A stretch of DNA of 42,732 nt from the NCBI GenBank assembly GCA_000733415.1, contig KL662191.1:17931-60662 (forward strand), read 5' to 3'. The position numbers and the translations under genes are program-made. Source of the stretch: [Leptolyngbya] sp. JSC-1. GTDB lineage: Bacteria > Cyanobacteriota > Cyanobacteriia > Elainellales > Elainellaceae. The notes below the pieces were generated by a model, which was not told the origin of the DNA, searched no databases, and worked only from the letters and a program-made list of their open reading frames with translations. Of the stretch, positions 17,179 through 24,417 are shown piece by piece. Each line of letters starts with the position of its first letter. The stretch's first letter is position 1.

Positions 17179-17376
17179 TTAGAAAGCGATAATTAAACAA
17201 CAGTAAAGACGACTTGTTATAACAAATTTGTATTCAAATTGACCGTCAGCTAGTTTTCTCTTTTTCAGCGACACAGGTCTAGTCGATGCTTGAATCATTC
17301 GCTCTAACCGCGTAGCATCTCGCTCGCTGAGTCTGTCCAGAATTTTGTGCCAATCCGATTGTCTCGGCTTCGTCAC
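17179..17376 (-). CDS. Possible 65-residue small protein upstream of amt
   Basis: A GTG-initiated frame with GGTGA four bases upstream encodes a charged peptide (DWHKILDRLSERDATRLERM...), ending in a hydrophobic tail. The composition looks protein-like for the first 50 residues, but operator 2 and the predicted amt promoter lie inside its 3' end, which argues against it. It may be a chance frame or a remnant. Confidence 0.2.
   Translation of the reverse strand: MTKPRQSDWHKILDRLSERDATRLERMIQASTRPVSLKKRKLADGQFEYKFVITSRLYCCLIIAF
17200..17243 (-). promoter_or_regulatory. Predicted amt promoter: NtcA-like box, operator 2, -10 box
   Basis: On the minus strand GTCAATTTGAATAC (17243-17230) fits the relaxed NtcA pattern GTN10AC (GTCN8TAC). 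After 24 bases comes TACTGT (17205-17200), which fits TAN3T. Operator 2 lies in the spacer. The leader to the amt ATG would be about 215 bases. This is weaker than the promoters at 15037 and 22619 because of the mismatch. Confidence 0.5.
17212..17227. promoter_or_regulatory. 16-bp palindromic operator 2, upstream of amt
   Basis: ACTTGTTATAACAAAT matches 15 of 16 positions of the consensus ACTTGTTATAACAAGT and includes the perfect 12-bp palindrome TTGTTATAACAA (17214-17225). It lies between divergent amt (start 16978) and the acyl-CoA dehydrogenase-like gene (start 17706). Confidence 0.78.
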
Positions 17377-17612
17377 TGCTCACCCGCACATCATCATGCG
17401 ACGAAACGCTGTGATTCAAATCGCTTGCATCGAAATTGAAACCGCTAGATTGACTCTATCGCTTTTGCCTTTTTCCAGCAGCTCAGGAGGTAATCTTCGA
17501 TACATTCAGCCTGTCCAATCGCCGATTGAGTTTGTTTTTCTCTGTCTATTGTGGTGTGTCTTACGACTTTTCTTAGTTGTGATTCAAGGGGTTGCTTCCT
17601 GTTTGAATCTCT

Positions 17613-17654
17613 GATATTGGATCTTTGATTACAGATATTGGATCTTTGATCACA
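17613..17654 (+). repeat. 21-bp tandem duplication before the acyl-CoA dehydrogenase-like gene
   Basis: Copies at 17613-17633 and 17634-17654 differ at one base and both begin GATATTGGATCTTTGAT. They lie 52-93 bases before the chosen ATG, so they are probably in the 5' leader. No clear promoter for this gene was found in 17244-17612. Confidence 0.9.
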
Positions 17655-17705
17655 AATGGCAATCTTGCCACCCCTTTCCCACTTCCCCCTATCATTTACC
17701 CCTCT

Positions 17706-19133
17706 ATGACTGGAACAAAAACTTGGCATTCTGACGAATTTTGGGGACTCGGTTATGATTTCGATCCCCAATGGTTACTGACCGACGCTCAGCGGCAACT
17801 GCAAGCCCAATTGATTGAGCTTTGCGCTACTGTGCTGCGGCCCAACGCCATCGACGCGGATCGGAATTTGACCTATCCCCGCAAAAATTTCGAGGCCCTG
17901 GCATCGCTGGGACTGCTGAGTCTGTTCGTCCCAAAGGAATGGGGTGGTCTAGGCGAAAACCATGTCTGTGCTGCGATGGTGGTGGAAACGATTGCCCGCT
18001 ACGGCTGTCCCAGTACGGCCATGTGCTACACGATGCATCTGGGAGCAGTGGCAGCGCTGCTATTTCGGTCACACAATCAGCCAGAGTTTCAAGATTTGTT
18101 GCAGCGGCTAGACCAGGATGTACTGATCGGCTCGCTGTCCTATTCCGATCCAGAGACGGGGTCCCATTTCTGGTATCCAGTGTCTTCTAGCGCCACCCAA
18201 GTCAATGGCGGCTGGCAGGTGCATAAAAAAGCCTCCTGGACCACTTCTGCCGGTTTTGCGGACTGGTATATCGTGCAGACCACTAGCCCTGACTTTGACG
18301 GCAACTATGCCGATCTGTCCTGCTTCTTGATCATGGGGGATGAAGTCAAGGCCGAACCCCACAAGTGGGATGCGCTGGGATTGCGCGGGAATCAGTCCGG
18401 CACACTGCTGGTGGATGGCGTCACCGTACCTCTGACCCGCATGGTCGGCCCTCAGGGAGACGGCACTGCATCTAATGATGAAATTGTCGATCCGTTTTTC
18501 CTGCTGTGTTCGTCCGCCTGCTGGAATGGAATTGCCATGGGCGCGATCGATCTAGCCAAACGCCATGTTACCCGCAAAAAGCACGTGGATGTGGGGATGC
18601 GCGTGGCCGATTATCCGACGATTCAGGATTACTTTGGGGAAGCGATCATCGACACCAACGCCTGCCGTTCCTTTACCTTCTCGATGGGCAAGCTGATGGA
18701 CGACCTGACCGACAACTGCGACTGGTCGATTCATGCCGATCTGACCGCCCTGCCCCGTTCGACCTATCTGGCCTGGTACTGGCAAATCAAATTCGCAGCG
18801 GCTAAAAATGTGGCCCATGTGGGTGACAAAATGCTGCACGCCTGCGGTGGCTCTGGCTTCAAAAAAGATATGGAAATCGAACGCTATCTGCGCGACGGCA
18901 AAGCGGGCTGGGTGATGGGTCCGACGAACGAGGTGCTGCGTCAATTTGTTGGCAAGCTGGCGCTGCTGGGGTTTGAGTCGCTCGACTACTGGAACCAAAC
19001 CGTCAACGAACGGGTGCTGCAAAATGAAGTCAAGAAGCTCGACGCTGAAGGTAAACGCAAGTTAGCCGAACAGTTGCTGCGCGAGGCTGAGGCGATGCCG
19101 TCCTCGAAGGTCTTAACGAGTAGTGGAGTGTAA
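17706..19133 (+). CDS. Acyl-CoA dehydrogenase-fold flavoprotein
   Basis: A 475-residue protein of the acyl-CoA dehydrogenase superfamily. The N-terminal helical domain (LRPNAIDADRNLTYPRKNFEAL, LFVPKEWGGLGENH), the middle flavin-contact region (LSYSDPETGSHF, WTTSAGFADWYIV, GLRGNQSGTLLVDGV) and the C-terminal helices (ACGGSGFKKDMEIERYLRDG) are all recognisable. At the position where many acyl-CoA dehydrogenases have the catalytic Glu (EGT...R) it reads MGPTNEVLRQ, so that base looks absent. It may be a member with a different reaction, such as the flavin-dependent monooxygenases of this fold; this is inference. I chose ATG 17706; a TTG at 17625 would add residues encoded by a tandem repeat. A good ribosome binding site follows for the next gene, 30 bases downstream, so the two form an operon. 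Confidence 0.82.
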   Translation: MTGTKTWHSDEFWGLGYDFDPQWLLTDAQRQLQAQLIELCATVLRPNAIDADRNLTYPRKNFEALASLGLLSLFVPKEWGGLGENHVCAAMVVETIARYGCPSTAMCYTMHLGAVAALLFRSHNQPEFQDLLQRLDQDVLIGSLSYSDPETGSHFWYPVSSSATQVNGGWQVHKKASWTTSAGFADWYIVQTTSPDFDGNYADLSCFLIMGDEVKAEPHKWDALGLRGNQSGTLLVDGVTVPLTRMVGPQGDGTASNDEIVDPFFLLCSSACWNGIAMGAIDLAKRHVTRKKHVDVGMRVADYPTIQDYFGEAIIDTNACRSFTFSMGKLMDDLTDNCDWSIHADLTALPRSTYLAWYWQIKFAAAKNVAHVGDKMLHACGGSGFKKDMEIERYLRDGKAGWVMGPTNEVLRQFVGKLALLGFESLDYWNQTVNERVLQNEVKKLDAEGKRKLAEQLLREAEAMPSSKVLTSSGV

Positions 19134-19163
19134 ATCGCTGCTTGGTATGGGAGGTGAAATGCA

Positions 19164-21056
19164 ATGCCGATGAAAACTCCTGCGGTTGCTGAGTTTGACG
19201 CTGATTATTCTGATCTACCGGCTCCGTTGGGGCGCGTGGTGGCCGAGTACCGGGTCGAGGCGGCAACAGCACTGGCCTATCGGGTGCAGGCGGGGCAGTA
19301 TATCCAAATTATTGATGTGGAGGGCAGTCAGTGCTCGGATTTTTTGGCCTTTGCCGGCGAACAGTTCGAGCAAGAACTCGATGCTACCGTTACCCGCACG
19401 CTGAATGGCTTGGCAATACCCAGGGCCGGACTGCACGGCAAATACTTCTCCCAAACCATGCAGCCTTTGTTCGAGGTGATTCAAGACACCTGTGGACGGC
19501 ACGATAATTTTCTGCTGGCCTGCACCGCCCGCTACTACGAAGATGTCGGCTATCCTGGCCATCCGAGCTGTAGCGAAAACTTCAATCAAGTCTTACAGCC
19601 CTATGGCATTCAGCCCCGACCCGGCTGGAGTGCGGTCAATTTTTTCTATAACACTGCGGTAGACTGCGAGGGCGCCATTGTGGGCGGCGAATCTTGGTCT
19701 CGTCCGGGCGATTATGTGCTGCTGCGGGCAGGCTGCGATCTGCTCTGCGCTAGCTCCTCCTGTGCCGATGATGTAGACCCAACCAATGCTTGGAATCCGA
19801 CTGCCATCCATGTGCGGATCTACGCCGCCAGCGAGGACTTTCCTCAAGCCATTGGTCGCAGGGTTTCGCCTACGGCTCCGGTGCGCCTGAGTCGCGACAG
19901 TGCTTTTACTCCTCGCATTCGTGAGCTGACCAATCATCTGGTGGAGTACAACGGCTTCTGGGTGCCCAACAGCTTTGCCAACTACGGTCCTCAGGCCGAG
20001 TACTGGGCGCTACGAGAACGGGCGGTGCTGCTGGATCTATCCGCTCTGCGCAAATTTGAAATTCACGGTCCAGATGCCTGCGCTTTGCTGCAAATAGCCT
20101 TTTCACGGAATGTGGCGAAACTGGCAACCGGACAGTCGGCCTATGGCTGTTTGCTCAACCCCCACGGCGGCATCATCGATGACGGGATTGTGTTTTGCTT
20201 CGGGGATGCCTACCGCTATGTGGGCAACTGCGATACCGACGCGGATTGGTTGCAGCGGGTCGCAGACCAGTATGGGTTTACAGTCAGCATCGAACGAATG
20301 AGCGATCAACTGCACAATCTGGCTCTGCAAGGTCCGTTGTCGCGCGACATTCTGCGCCCGCTCGTAAAGTTTGACGAGCCATTCACCACGCTGGATCAGC
20401 TGGGCTATTTCCGCTTTGCAACGGGTACTGTATCGGGTACTGTATCGGGTACTGTATCGGGTAATGGCACGATGATTCCGGTTCTGATTTCTCGCACCGG
20501 CTACACTGGCGAGTTGGGCTACGAGCTGTTCGTTCATCCGGATCGGGGTGCTGAACTGTGGGATCTGCTGATGCAGGCCGGTCAGCCCTACAACCTGCTG
20601 CCGATGGGCATGCTCGCCCTCGATTGTGCCCGCATCGAAGCTGGATTGCTAGCCGCAGGCCGAGAATTTGACGATCTCACATCTCCCTACCAGGCTGGAA
20701 TCGGCTGGGCCGTGGCGCTGAAGCAGCCAGATTTTATCGGTAAGGCCGCCTTGGAACAGATCAAGCCCCATCCGCCCAAAGTTGCAGTTGGCCTCGTGTT
20801 GGCCGGGAATGAAGTGGCTGCTCACGGGCAATCGGTCTATCCAGTCGGGGAACGCTGGCGAGTCGGGATGATTACCAGCGCTACATTTTCCCCGATTCTG
20901 CATCAAAGCATTGCCCTCGCCCAGGTTGCGCCTGAATATGGGGCGATCGGCACCGAGCTGGAAGTAGGTTTCGTGGATGGCATGAAACGACGGGTGCGGG
21001 CGATTGTCGGACCGCTAGCAGCTTATGACCCAAGCAAATCCCGTGTGAAAGCATGA
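19164..21056 (+). CDS. DUF1989 / GcvT aminomethyltransferase fusion protein
   Basis: A 630-residue two-domain protein. Residues about 15-210 form a DUF1989 domain (urea-carboxylase-associated family) with a conserved VEGSQCSDFLAF segment and several Cys (SCSENFNQ, GCDLLCASSSCADD). Residues about 255-620 form a GcvT/aminomethyltransferase domain. This keeps the folate-site Asp in PHGGIIDDGIV (about 334-341) and the RTGYTGELGYELF motif (about 443-455), and ends with the usual C-terminal barrel (PKVAVGLVLAGNE, RVGMITSATFSP). GcvT-type domains move a methyl or methylene group from an amine to tetrahydrofolate. Here the domain would take the C1 unit from the oxidase encoded at 10237, as in the C-terminal half of SoxA/MgdC, with DUF1989 in place of the usual N-terminal half. 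The start ATG follows a strong GGGAGGTGA site. A 12-bp repeat and a 14-bp repeat mark the gene. Confidence 0.85.
   Translation: MPMKTPAVAEFDADYSDLPAPLGRVVAEYRVEAATALAYRVQAGQYIQIIDVEGSQCSDFLAFAGEQFEQELDATVTRTLNGLAIPRAGLHGKYFSQTMQPLFEVIQDTCGRHDNFLLACTARYYEDVGYPGHPSCSENFNQVLQPYGIQPRPGWSAVNFFYNTAVDCEGAIVGGESWSRPGDYVLLRAGCDLLCASSSCADDVDPTNAWNPTAIHVRIYAASEDFPQAIGRRVSPTAPVRLSRDSAFTPRIRELTNHLVEYNGFWVPNSFANYGPQAEYWALRERAVLLDLSALRKFEIHGPDACALLQIAFSRNVAKLATGQSAYGCLLNPHGGIIDDGIVFCFGDAYRYVGNCDTDADWLQRVADQYGFTVSIERMSDQLHNLALQGPLSRDILRPLVKFDEPFTTLDQLGYFRFATGTVSGTVSGTVSGNGTMIPVLISRTGYTGELGYELFVHPDRGAELWDLLMQAGQPYNLLPMGMLALDCARIEAGLLAAGREFDDLTSPYQAGIGWAVALKQPDFIGKAALEQIKPHPPKVAVGLVLAGNEVAAHGQSVYPVGERWRVGMITSATFSPILHQSIALAQVAPEYGAIGTELEVGFVDGMKRRVRAIVGPLAAYDPSKSRVKA
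20423..20458 (+). repeat. 12-bp in-frame tandem repeat in the GcvT domain
   Basis: Three perfect copies of GGGTACTGTATC add a repeated T-V-S-G peptide to a surface loop just before the RTGYTGELGYELF motif. The reading frame is kept. Confidence 0.95.
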
Positions 21057-21086
21057 GTGTGAAAGCATGAGTATGAAAGCATGAGT
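21045..21086 (+). repeat. 14-bp triplication at a stop/start junction
   Basis: Three copies of GTGAAAGCATGAGT (21045-21058, 21059-21072, 21073-21086; the last with one mismatch). Each contains ATGA. The first copy supplies the stop of the GcvT gene (TGA 21054-21056) and the last the start of the next gene (ATG 21081). Confidence 0.95.
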
Positions 21087-21587
21087 GGACCACCTACAGT
21101 TCTGGTAGATTTGGCTGGATTTGACGGCTTGCCCGTGGCACGGGCGCTGTTCGGTTCCGCGATTGATCGAATTGCTCCGTTTCAATCGCTGGAGAGTTTG
21201 ATTGGCGAAACGATTCCCGTCTCGGTGCTGCGGCTATGCGAAAATAACTTTCGCGTTCGTTTGGCAGAATCTGACCTGGCAGCGTTCACGGCAGCGTTTC
21301 AGCTCCATCAGCAGCAGCAAGTTTGGCTAAAGCAATTCGATTGGTTGGGCAGCCTATTGCTTCCAGACCAGATGCATCTCCTAGCGCCCCTAATCACCCC
21401 CAAACCGCCCCATCGCATCGCCGGGTTACAGCCCAACTGTGCCGCACCTGGCAGAATCAACAATATCTCTGTGCTAGTTTGGCGGCATGCCATTCAGGCA
21501 AAGCCAGCGGTAGAACTCCATTTAGCCAGCGAAGATAGGTCCACCGTCGAGTCCCTACTGCCGTTGGCCGTTGGGGATCTCCCCTAG
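21081..21587 (+). CDS. Uncharacterised small protein after the GcvT fusion (SoxG-like position)
   Basis: A 168-residue protein that I do not recognise from sequence. It has no signal peptide or membrane segment. A mixed alpha/beta pattern is likely (PTVLVDLAGFDGLPVARALFG; ETIPVSVLRLCENNFRVRLAES), and a Pro/His-rich middle (TPKPPHR) follows. Its place after the GcvT gene resembles that of the small gamma subunit (SoxG/MgdD) in sarcosine-oxidase-type operons, which also assists folate-linked catalysis; this is inference from position, not from a motif. It was probably once coupled to the GcvT gene by an ATGA overlap. No ribosome binding site other than the repeat sequence is visible. Confidence 0.65.
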   Translation: MSGPPTVLVDLAGFDGLPVARALFGSAIDRIAPFQSLESLIGETIPVSVLRLCENNFRVRLAESDLAAFTAAFQLHQQQQVWLKQFDWLGSLLLPDQMHLLAPLITPKPPHRIAGLQPNCAAPGRINNISVLVWRHAIQAKPAVELHLASEDRSTVESLLPLAVGDLP

Positions 21588-21849
21588 CCCTCCTTGCAGA
21601 AAGCTACTATGTACACACAAATCGAGTCGGTTAGGATTCGAGGCTTTTCAGCCCCTTAAATTCCCCAAAATTGGGAGACTTCCGAACCTAATTTGGTCTG
21701 AAGCATGGGGAAAATTGGCCTGCCGTTGACTCAAAGTCTTCCATTGATGAAAGATTATAGCCGTGCGGGCATCCCAGAAAAGGGAGCTGAGAGGACTTGT
21801 GTATACACCATAGCTTGCAGCAAGGGGGGAACCGTATAAGTTAAAAGCT
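21577..21849. other. Region upstream of gntR with a dispersed repeat and a GTGTATACAC palindrome
   Basis: About 49 bases at 21577-21625 resemble 24448-24495 (shared core CCTCCTT..GAAAGCTAC..TGTACACA), so this is a dispersed repeat copy. GTGTATACAC at 21799-21808, inside ACTTGTGTATACACC, is a perfect 10-bp palindrome 42 bases before the gntR ATG. It could be an autoregulatory site but matches only part of the 16-bp operator. Confidence 0.45.
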
Positions 21850-22597
21850 ATGTCTAGACCGATCGCGGCTCAGCCGCAGTTGCCTCTCCATTTGATCATT
21901 TCCGAAAAATTGCGGGAACAGATTGCCAGCGGCGAGTTTTTACCCGGCGAACAGCTTCCCAGCGAACATCAACTGATGCTGCATTACCACGTCAGCCGCA
22001 TTACGGTGCGGCGAGCGATTGCCAATCTGGTCAGTCAGGGGCTAGTGGTATCGCATCGCGGCAAAGGGGTGTTTGTAAAAGAGCGCCGCAAAATGACCCG
22101 CTCGCTGTCCAACCCATTGATCTTCTTTGACGAAGACATGGCCCAGCAGAATGCCTCCGCCTCGATTCGTAGCCTTTCGTTTGAAGTCTTGCCGGCTGCG
22201 CCTACAGTGGCGGCCAACTTGCAGCTTCCGCCGCATCAGTCAGAGGTGTACTGTCAAGAAAAAAGTAATTTTAGTAGATGAAATTCCGGTCGCCATCGAT
22301 ATCACCTACATTCTGCTGGAACTGGGTCAAACCTTCGCCACCGAATTGCAATCGAGCTTGATCTATCCCACCCTCGACAAAAACGGCGTCCTAATCGAAC
22401 GGGTAGAAGCGCTATTGGAATGCACCCATGCCAGCCACGAAATCAGTGAACATCTGGAAACTACGCTGGGCGCGCCGCTGTTGGTGAATCGCTATGTCGC
22501 CTACACTACCGGAAACCAACCGGTAATTTGCGGAGAGACTCTGTCGCGGGCCGATCGTCTTTCCTATTCGGTGGTATTGAAGAAGTCGTCGATGTAG
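21850..22597 (+). pseudogene. GntR-family (HutC/UTRA) transcriptional regulator, frameshifted
   Basis: Residues about 10-75 form a GntR winged helix (LREQIASGEFLPGEQLPSEHQL, HYHVSRITVRRAIANLVSQGL, HRGKGVFV). A UTRA effector domain follows. The first frame stops at 22281 (143 codons), while the rest of UTRA (VILVDEIPVAIDITYI... to LSRADRLSYSVVLKK) continues in the next frame to 22597. Removing one A from the A6 run at 22259-22264 joins them into a 248-residue protein of normal GntR/HutC length (CQEK-VILVDEIPVAID). The change is therefore a single-base insertion: a recent mutation, a sequencing error or a site of slippage. The regulator is the obvious candidate to bind the three 16-bp palindromes in this cluster; the UTRA ligand is probably a pathway substrate. 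Confidence 0.85.
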
Positions 22598-22618
22598 ACT
22601 GCAATCTGGATTCAAAGC

Positions 22619-22660
22619 GTAACTCGTGACACAATTCCGCAATTCTCTACTTGTTATAAC
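22619..22660 (+). promoter_or_regulatory. NtcA-like promoter of glxB
   Basis: GTAACTCGTGACAC (22619-22632) fits GTN10AC and differs from GTAN8TAC by one base. It is followed by exactly 22 bases and TATAAC (22655-22660) as the -10 element. The start site would be near 22667, about 20 bases before the ATG. The architecture is the same as at 15037-15078. Confidence 0.65.
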
Positions 22661-22664
22661 TAGT
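22649..22664. promoter_or_regulatory. 16-bp palindromic operator 3, overlapping the glxB -10 box
   Basis: ACTTGTTATAACTAGT matches 15 of 16 positions of ACTTGTTATAACAAGT. The -10 hexamer TATAAC lies within it, so repressor binding would compete with RNA polymerase. Confidence 0.78.
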
Positions 22665-22686
22665 TGCATCTTTAAGATTAATCATC

Positions 22687-23652
22687 ATGTGTGGTATTGC
22701 AGGGCTGATTTACTACAACTCAGCACTCTACGATAGTCTGGGTTCAACGTTGCTTTCCCTGATTCAACCTCTGGAAACTCGCGGGCCTGACTCGTGCGGT
22801 GTGGCGCTCTACAGTGGGCAGGTTACGGCAGCGCAGATCAAGCTCTTACTGCATGGCAATTCCTCAACCCCATGGCTGCAGGTGCAGCAGTGGTTAGAGC
22901 AGCAGTTGGCGGCAATGAATTCTCCGGTAGATTGTCAACCGATTCCCGAAGGGTTGCGGCTCGTGATCGATTTAGCCAACGGCAACTTTGATCCGGCGCA
23001 GTTCAAGCAAGCTTTGCACAGCCAGTTCCCGATGCTGCATGTCGTCGGCATGGGACAGGCAATGGAAATCTACAAAGAAACGGGCGCGATCGAACTTCTC
23101 AACCGCAAATATAGCCTCAACCATTTTTCCGGTACGCATGGCATCGGCCACACCCGCATGGCGACTGAATCGGTAGTCGATACGCACCATTCCCATCCCT
23201 TTACCAGCAGCTATGATCTGGCGCTTGTGCATAATGGGCAGGTGTCCAATTACTATAAACTGCGGTTTCAGCTAGAGCGAATGGGAGCCATGTTTGAAAC
23301 CCAGAACGACTCAGAAGCGATTGCCCACTACATTCACTATCAGTTACTGCAAGGTAAATCCCTGGAAGCCGGACTGTATCAGCTTTTAGATGACATCGAC
23401 GGCACCTATACGTTCCTGGTTGCCACCCGCGATAAAGTGGCTCTAGTGCGCGACAAATTCGCCGCCAAACCCGCCGTGATCTACGAAACCGAGGATATGG
23501 TTGCGATTGCTTCTGAATATCGGGCGTTGCTCAATCTGCCTAGCTTTGACTCTAACGCCACAATCCGCGAGCCGAGTGCGGGTGAGGTCAATATCTGGTC
23601 AGTGCTGCCTACAGTCAAGGAAACAGCAGAACGAACGCTAGTTAACCGCTAG
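22687..23652 (+). CDS. glxB: Class II glutamine amidotransferase subunit (GlxB / MgsA type)
   Basis: A 321-residue protein starting MCGIAGLIYY, with the nucleophilic Cys2 exposed after Met removal. It is a stand-alone Ntn glutaminase domain: RGPDSCGVALYSG, GIGHTRMATESVV, the FTSSYDLALVHNGQVSNY active-site loop, and EAIAHYIHY. It hydrolyses the amide of glutamine, or of a gamma-glutamylamide, and passes the nitrogen on. With the two genes that follow it makes up the split glutamate-synthase-like complex known as GlxBCD in rhizobia and MgsABC (N-methylglutamate synthase) in methylotrophs, where methylamine is moved to 2-oxoglutarate. No ribosome binding site is evident; the leader is very short. 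Confidence 0.88.
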   Translation: MCGIAGLIYYNSALYDSLGSTLLSLIQPLETRGPDSCGVALYSGQVTAAQIKLLLHGNSSTPWLQVQQWLEQQLAAMNSPVDCQPIPEGLRLVIDLANGNFDPAQFKQALHSQFPMLHVVGMGQAMEIYKETGAIELLNRKYSLNHFSGTHGIGHTRMATESVVDTHHSHPFTSSYDLALVHNGQVSNYYKLRFQLERMGAMFETQNDSEAIAHYIHYQLLQGKSLEAGLYQLLDDIDGTYTFLVATRDKVALVRDKFAAKPAVIYETEDMVAIASEYRALLNLPSFDSNATIREPSAGEVNIWSVLPTVKETAERTLVNR

Positions 23653-23700
23653 ATGAGCAAGTAATTGTGCATATTTCAATCACCTCATCAGATAAAAACT

Positions 23701-24417
23701 ATGACCGAACAGGGAATGCTAACTGGTACTTTGGTTGACTGTAGTAAGCTAACCACCAGAGAAATTAACCAACAGTTGCGCACATTGGCGACTGAAGGAT
23801 TAGAGCAAGTGACGCTAACTAACCCAGCCGGACGCCACAACCTCGCTGTTGGAATGGACACCTGCATGAAAATCCAGATTGCCGGTCCAGTTGGCTACTA
23901 CTGTGGTGGCTTGAGCGAGCAGATTCATCTTGAAATCGACGGCAACTGCGGTTGGTCGGTGGGGGAAAACCTGATGGCAGGGCAAATCCTGATTCGAGGC
24001 AGTGCTTCGGCCAATGCAGCAGCCACCGCTAGAGGCGGCACGATTTGCATCTTGGGCCATGCTGGTCCCAGGGCCGGAATTTCCCTCAAAGGCGCAACTG
24101 TGATTGTCAAGGGCAATGTCGGTCCCAGCAGTGCCTTTATGATGCAGCAAGGCCGGATGATTATCTGCGGCGATGCGGGGGCTAACCTAGCTGACTCGAT
24201 TTACCAAGGCGAGATTTTCGTCGGTGGCAGAGTCGCATCCCTAGGAGCCGATGCTCGCTACGAACCAATCACCGGCCAAGACTGGCAGATGCTCGCTCAG
24301 GAACTCGGCCCATTTGGCCTTGATGCCCATACCTACAATTTCAAAAAAATTGTCTGCGCCGAGCAGCTCTACCACTTCAAACCACGGGATTTTAGCAAAT
24401 GGAAAGACGCCTATTAA
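23701..24417 (+). CDS. glxC: GXGXG-domain glutamate-synthase-like subunit (GlxC / MgsB type)
   Basis: A 238-residue right-handed beta-helix protein equivalent to the C-terminal GXGXG domain of GltB. It shows regularly spaced Gly-rich turns (GPVGYYCGGLSEQ, GNCGWSVGENLMAG, RGGTICILGHAGPRAG, KGATVIVKGNVGPSSA, RMIICGDAGANLADS, GEIFVGGRVASLGAD). It joins the amidotransferase and synthase subunits structurally. The start is ATG 23701, 48 bases after glxB; a GTG at 23665 is in frame but adds atypical residues. It is followed by 315 bases of repeats before glxD, although the genes are functionally linked. Confidence 0.87.
   Translation: MTEQGMLTGTLVDCSKLTTREINQQLRTLATEGLEQVTLTNPAGRHNLAVGMDTCMKIQIAGPVGYYCGGLSEQIHLEIDGNCGWSVGENLMAGQILIRGSASANAAATARGGTICILGHAGPRAGISLKGATVIVKGNVGPSSAFMMQQGRMIICGDAGANLADSIYQGEIFVGGRVASLGADARYEPITGQDWQMLAQELGPFGLDAHTYNFKKIVCAEQLYHFKPRDFSKWKDAY

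Noticed and set aside
17445..17771. A 108-codon minus-strand frame before the acyl-CoA dehydrogenase-like gene
   Set aside because: It spans the 21-bp tandem repeat and the start of the real gene on the opposite strand, and has no recognisable features.
22255..22270. Programmed -1 frameshifting on A AAA AAG in gntR
   Set aside because: The codon phase is GAA AAA AGT, not the A AAA AAG phase needed for a -1 slip, and the required shift is +1. No stimulatory structure was evident. Mutation, sequencing error or transcript slippage fits better.
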